A DNA stretch of 8,933 nt from assembly GCA_003223065.1 (NCBI GenBank), contig QHXU01000351.1, forward strand, positions 1 through 8,933, read 5' to 3'. This DNA comes from Acidobacteriota bacterium. Lineage in GTDB: Bacteria; Acidobacteriota; Terriglobia; Bryobacterales; Bryobacteraceae. The notes beneath the pieces were generated by a model, which did no database searches, was not told the DNA's origin, and saw nothing but the letters and a program-made list of their open reading frames with translations. The position numbers were made by a program, and so were the translations under genes. Shown here piece after piece: positions 6,263 to 8,933 of this stretch. Each line of letters starts with the position of its first letter. Position 1 is the first letter of the stretch.

Positions 6263-7603
6263 ATGCCTAACCAGATTTCCCGCAGGCGGAAAATCGCCTG
6301 GGTCGCGTCCGCCATACTGGCCATCGCGGCTTTAGCTCTGATCTTCTCCCGCGTCAATCGATCCGCTACTCTACGAGCGTACTTCTGGCTCGAGCAGACC
6401 TCTACGGAACACTGGCCTCTGAAGCGAGCAAAGTCATCCATTGAAAAGCTGGCGCCGGTGCTGTGCCGGCTCGGCATTTTAGGACCGGCGCGAGTCCAGG
6501 TCGAGCCCGGCGTGAGCTTTCTGCTAGATCCACGCGACTTGCTTGCGGTCTCGATCCTGAGAGGCGGCGAGTGGCAACCCGAGCTTTGGGATTCGCTCGC
6601 TCCCGCTCTTTCGAACGGCAGTGTTTTTCTGGACGTAGGAGCACATATCGGCTATTTCTCAATGAAAGCAGCGCGCAGAGTAGGAAAGGCCGGTCGTGTT
6701 CTGGCATTCGAACCAAATCCGGAGACCTTGAAATTACTGCGCGATAACGCCACCGCCAACAACGCCCAGAACGTGATCGTGGAGCCGATTGCATGTACCG
6801 ACCGCGAACAAACGCTGACGCTGTACGCGGCCCCAACGATCAACACCGGTGCATCCTCGCTCGCCCGGCAGAACGCCGACATTTCAGTGGAGGAGGCCCC
6901 AAGACCTTACTCGGTGCGTGGCCGGCCGATCGACGATGTCGTGAGAGAGCTGAATCTGACTCGCGTGGATGCCATCAAAATCGACGTCGAGGGAGCCGAA
7001 GTATACGTGCTCCGCGGCGCCATGGACACGATGAGGCGTTTTCACCCGAAGCTGGTTGTTGAAGTGGTGCCGCAGCAGCTCGCCGGCTTTCAAACAACTG
7101 TGGACGACCTTACATCGCTAATTAGAGCCGCCGGATACAACCTCGGCAGGCCGCTCAATCCTGGGGAGACCGATTGGGAGTGGACGCTTCAGGAGCCGGT
7201 GAGCACCGTTCGGATGGCGGACGTCTCCGCGTCCGGCCAGCTGATACGGGGATTCCACGAGTTGGTAGCCAATACTTGGCGGTGGACCGCCGGGAGGTTC
7301 ACCATCGCGTTGCAGACGCCTCGCGGCGCGGATGAGAACGGAGCCTGGTTGATATTGAAGTTCGTCATTCCCGATGTATCTCTCAATCGATTGAAGAGCA
7401 TGACCTTGTCCGCGAAAGCCGGGGACGCGAATCTGGGCGCCGAAACGTTCACCACGCCGGGTGAGCACCAGTATCGGCGCGAAGTGCCCGCATCCGCGCT
7501 AAAACAGGACCTCGTGAACGTTGATTTTTCGCTTGACAAGTTTCTGACGCAAGGAGAGGAACTCGGTATCATCGTCACTGAAATCGGTTTGGCGCCGCAC
7601 TGA
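6263..7603 (+). CDS. Membrane-anchored FkbM family methyltransferase with extra C-terminal domain
   Basis: Predicted SAM-dependent O-methyltransferase of the FkbM family, 446 aa; members typically methylate sugars, lipids or polyketides, and this substrate is unknown. Residues 8-10 are RRR, followed by one hydrophobic segment (about 12-28), suggesting a single inner-membrane anchor. The FkbM domain spans about 115-300: FLDVGAHIGYF (motif I, D124), LAFEPNPE (E150), and DAIKIDVEGAE (D241) followed by HPKLVVEVVP. From about 330 to the end is a separate beta-rich region with GFHEL, WRWTAGRF (W339, W341), a GEHQYRREVP stretch and ELGIIVTEIGL; this is not part of the FkbM fold. An upstream TTG at 6257 is an alternative start (two residues longer) and is better spaced from the weak AAGGG at 6242-6246. 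The gene follows the speA hairpin, and its stop codon directly abuts the stop of the convergent neighbour. Confidence 0.85.
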   Translation: MPNQISRRRKIAWVASAILAIAALALIFSRVNRSATLRAYFWLEQTSTEHWPLKRAKSSIEKLAPVLCRLGILGPARVQVEPGVSFLLDPRDLLAVSILRGGEWQPELWDSLAPALSNGSVFLDVGAHIGYFSMKAARRVGKAGRVLAFEPNPETLKLLRDNATANNAQNVIVEPIACTDREQTLTLYAAPTINTGASSLARQNADISVEEAPRPYSVRGRPIDDVVRELNLTRVDAIKIDVEGAEVYVLRGAMDTMRRFHPKLVVEVVPQQLAGFQTTVDDLTSLIRAAGYNLGRPLNPGETDWEWTLQEPVSTVRMADVSASGQLIRGFHELVANTWRWTAGRFTIALQTPRGADENGAWLILKFVIPDVSLNRLKSMTLSAKAGDANLGAETFTTPGEHQYRREVPASALKQDLVNVDFSLDKFLTQGEELGIIVTEIGLAPH

Positions 7604-8611
7604 CTACTCGGGCTTAAACTTGGCGACCACGCCCTTGGGGCCGACGGCCCAGCCCGCCTGGCTCGAGATAAAGCTCATCGCGTTGTAAGATCCCGTGTCG
7701 AACTGTTTCCAGTTCTTCCCGTCATCAAATGAGACGTCGGAACCTGACGTTCCGGTGGCGATCCATATCTTGCGATCGCCCAGGTACGCTACGGCGGAAC
7801 GAAAACCGCCCGGCGGCGTACCGGCCGGCGCGGTCCACGTCCTGCCGCCATCGGACGTCACCGCGACATTCCCCGCGGTTTCCGCCGTCTTGTTGTAATC
7901 GCCGCCGACCGCTATGCCATGGCGCCCATCGGAAAACGCCAGCGAGAAGATCCCTTCGCTTGAGCTGCCGCTGCGGACCGGTGTCTTGGCAACCGACCAG
8001 GTTTCGCCGCCATCGGTGGAGTGAAACACGCGCGCGCCGCCCACTCCTCCTGTTGCGAACCAAGCTTCCCGGGCGCCGCGAACGACCAGGCACGTGTTGC
8101 TCGCTGCGAAGGCGCCTTCGTTGTCTGCGGCCGATGGCGTCTTCCGGCGGCGCCAGCTCGCGCCGCCGTCAGCCGTCGTGAGAATCACAAAGCGCCCATC
8201 CACCGGATCTCCGAGCACGATCCCGTGCGTCGCGTCCCAGAACGCGAGCGCATCGAAAAACCCCTTCGGATCGGGATTGGTGTAAGCCACAACCCAATGG
8301 TCGCCGGCATCGGTGGTTTTGTAGATGCGGGATTTTTCACCGGGCCCGATGCTCAGCAGGTAAGCGGTACGTTCGTCCACGGCATGAATCGCGCGAAAAT
8401 CCAGGTCGGCTGAGCCGGGCACGGTAGCAGTGCGCCAGGTTGCGCCGCCGTCACTAGTTCGTAGATATGTGCCCTTCGAGCCACTCGCCCAAACTACATT
8501 GGCGGTTACCGCGCTCACGCCGCGGAGCGAAGCCGGGGTGCCGCTCTGTTGCTGGACCCAGGTCTGCGCGACCGCCGCGCAGGCGAAAAGTAAGGTCAGG
8601 AGCAGGTTCAT
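7604..8611 (-). CDS. Secreted Ycf48/HCF136-like Asp-box beta-propeller
   Basis: A 335-aa protein with six Asp-box (BNR, SxDxGxxW) repeats: TSDGGATW (52-59), TTDAGDHW (99-106), TADGGASW (146-153), STDGGETW (198-205), TSDGGRTW (252-259) and the degenerate FDDGKNW (295-301). The even spacing of 46-54 residues indicates a beta-propeller of the photosystem II stability factor Ycf48/HCF136 type. In non-phototrophs such proteins are exported and of unknown role; scaffolding or carbohydrate binding are possibilities. No sialidase catalytic FRIP motif is visible, so enzymatic activity is not implied. The N-terminus MNLLLTLLFACAAVAQ resembles a signal peptide (cleavage AVA|Q; C11 as a lipoprotein site is less likely because the preceding LFA is a poor lipobox). 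The ATG at 8623 (MGNT added) is an equally possible start. The frame stays open upstream to 8875 but overlaps the divergent dehydrogenase there and does not look like protein. The gene converges on the FkbM gene with no gap. Confidence 0.85.
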   Translation of the reverse strand: MNLLLTLLFACAAVAQTWVQQQSGTPASLRGVSAVTANVVWASGSKGTYLRTSDGGATWRTATVPGSADLDFRAIHAVDERTAYLLSIGPGEKSRIYKTTDAGDHWVVAYTNPDPKGFFDALAFWDATHGIVLGDPVDGRFVILTTADGGASWRRRKTPSAADNEGAFAASNTCLVVRGAREAWFATGGVGGARVFHSTDGGETWSVAKTPVRSGSSSEGIFSLAFSDGRHGIAVGGDYNKTAETAGNVAVTSDGGRTWTAPAGTPPGGFRSAVAYLGDRKIWIATGTSGSDVSFDDGKNWKQFDTGSYNAMSFISSQAGWAVGPKGVVAKFKPE

Positions 8612-8627
8612 GGTATTTCCCATAGTA

Positions 8628-8660
8628 TTGACGCCCCACGATTCTCCCAGATACGCTGGG
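8628..8660 (+). promoter_or_regulatory. Candidate promoter and inverted repeat upstream of the dehydrogenase
   Basis: TTGACG (8628-8633) matches five of six -35 bases; 16 bases on, GATACG (8650-8655) is a poor -10. Across that -10 lies the inverted repeat CCCAG-ATACG-CTGGG (8646-8660), which could be an operator. The 111-bp gap 8612-8722 serves two divergent genes; I see no convincing promoter for the minus-strand propeller gene. Confidence 0.25.
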
Positions 8661-8722
8661 CGGGATATGAGCAAACAGGTTGAAGTCGTGCGGATGCGCA
8701 TTCCCCAGATCCCGGAAAACTT

Positions 8723-8933
8723 ATGAACGGCGCGCTCCCGGGAAAGACTGCGCTGGTGACCGGCGCTGGGCGCGGCATCGGCAGGGAGATCGCACTCGAG
8801 TTGGCTCGCCAAGGTGCGGATATTATCGTCAACGACGTTTCGAACGCTGAGGCAACGGTGGAGGAGATCCGTCATTTAGGCCGCCGCGCCCTCGCTGTCT
8901 ACGCGGATGTCGGCAGCTCCGCTGATGTCGACC
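8723..8933 (+). CDS. Short-chain dehydrogenase/reductase, N-terminal part (runs off the window)
   Basis: The first 70 residues of a classical SDR, a cytoplasmic NAD(P)-dependent oxidoreductase. After MNGALPGKTALV comes the Rossmann dinucleotide motif TGAGRGIG (13-20), then ADIIVND (33-39), where the Asp after strand beta-2 often favours NAD(H), and YADVGSSADVD (about 59-69), the conserved Asp region contacting the adenine ring. The catalytic Ser-Tyr-Lys lies beyond the window, so the substrate cannot be judged; a FabG-like reductase is the commonest relative. A GGAA (8714-8717) is a modest Shine-Dalgarno five bases before the ATG. The start overlaps the stop of a possible 19-codon upstream frame as ATGA. 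Confidence 0.9.
   Translation, partial: MNGALPGKTALVTGAGRGIGREIALELARQGADIIVNDVSNAEATVEEIRHLGRRALAVYADVGSSADVD

Noticed and set aside
1..8933. CRISPR array, insertion sequence, integrase or att-type repeat (for example at the tRNA 3' end).
   Set aside because: No regularly spaced repeats, transposase or integrase motifs, or second copy of the tRNA 3' end were seen anywhere in the window.

Overview
The window is GC-rich chromosomal DNA with short intergenic gaps. Gene content suggests a soil-type Acidobacteriota bacterium, possibly of the Solibacter/Bryobacter kind. The pointers are a secreted amidohydrolase and a secreted Asp-box propeller that both end their signal peptides in A|Q, a tatA-tatC pair with unusually extended proteins, and a FkbM methyltransferase with an extra C-terminal domain. 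The lineage is inferred from style; no rRNA or phylogenetic marker was compared.

Layout. Positions 91-3333 (+) hold a secreted metal-dependent amidohydrolase, then tatA and tatC, the core of the twin-arginine protein translocase, 19 bp apart. Converging on tatC from the minus strand is a short unit: tRNA-Ala(CGC) (4146-4071) followed only 13 nt later by a class I SAM-dependent methyltransferase (4057-3359). A 143-bp divergent region separates the tRNA from speA (biosynthetic arginine decarboxylase, +). That region carries overlapping candidate -10 elements for both directions and a hairpin plus T-tract in the speA leader. speA is broken: its reading frame shifts at about 4655 and the alignment lacks about 7 residues there, as expected from a deletion of about 22 nt just after the PLP-lysine motif. 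After a perfect 8-bp hairpin comes a membrane-anchored FkbM-family methyltransferase (+). Its stop codon abuts, with no gap, the stop codon of a convergent secreted Ycf48/HCF136-like six-Asp-box propeller (-). A short-chain dehydrogenase (+) starts at 8723 and runs off the window end.

How the genes relate. Apart from tatA-tatC (one machine) and perhaps the tRNA-methyltransferase pair (one transcript), the genes look like unrelated housekeeping and envelope functions. I see no phage genes, transposases, CRISPR array, toxin-antitoxin pair or defence island, and no convincing new multi-gene system. The observations most worth follow-up are the speA lesion, the extra C-terminal domain on the FkbM protein, and the tRNA sitting directly upstream of a methyltransferase start codon.
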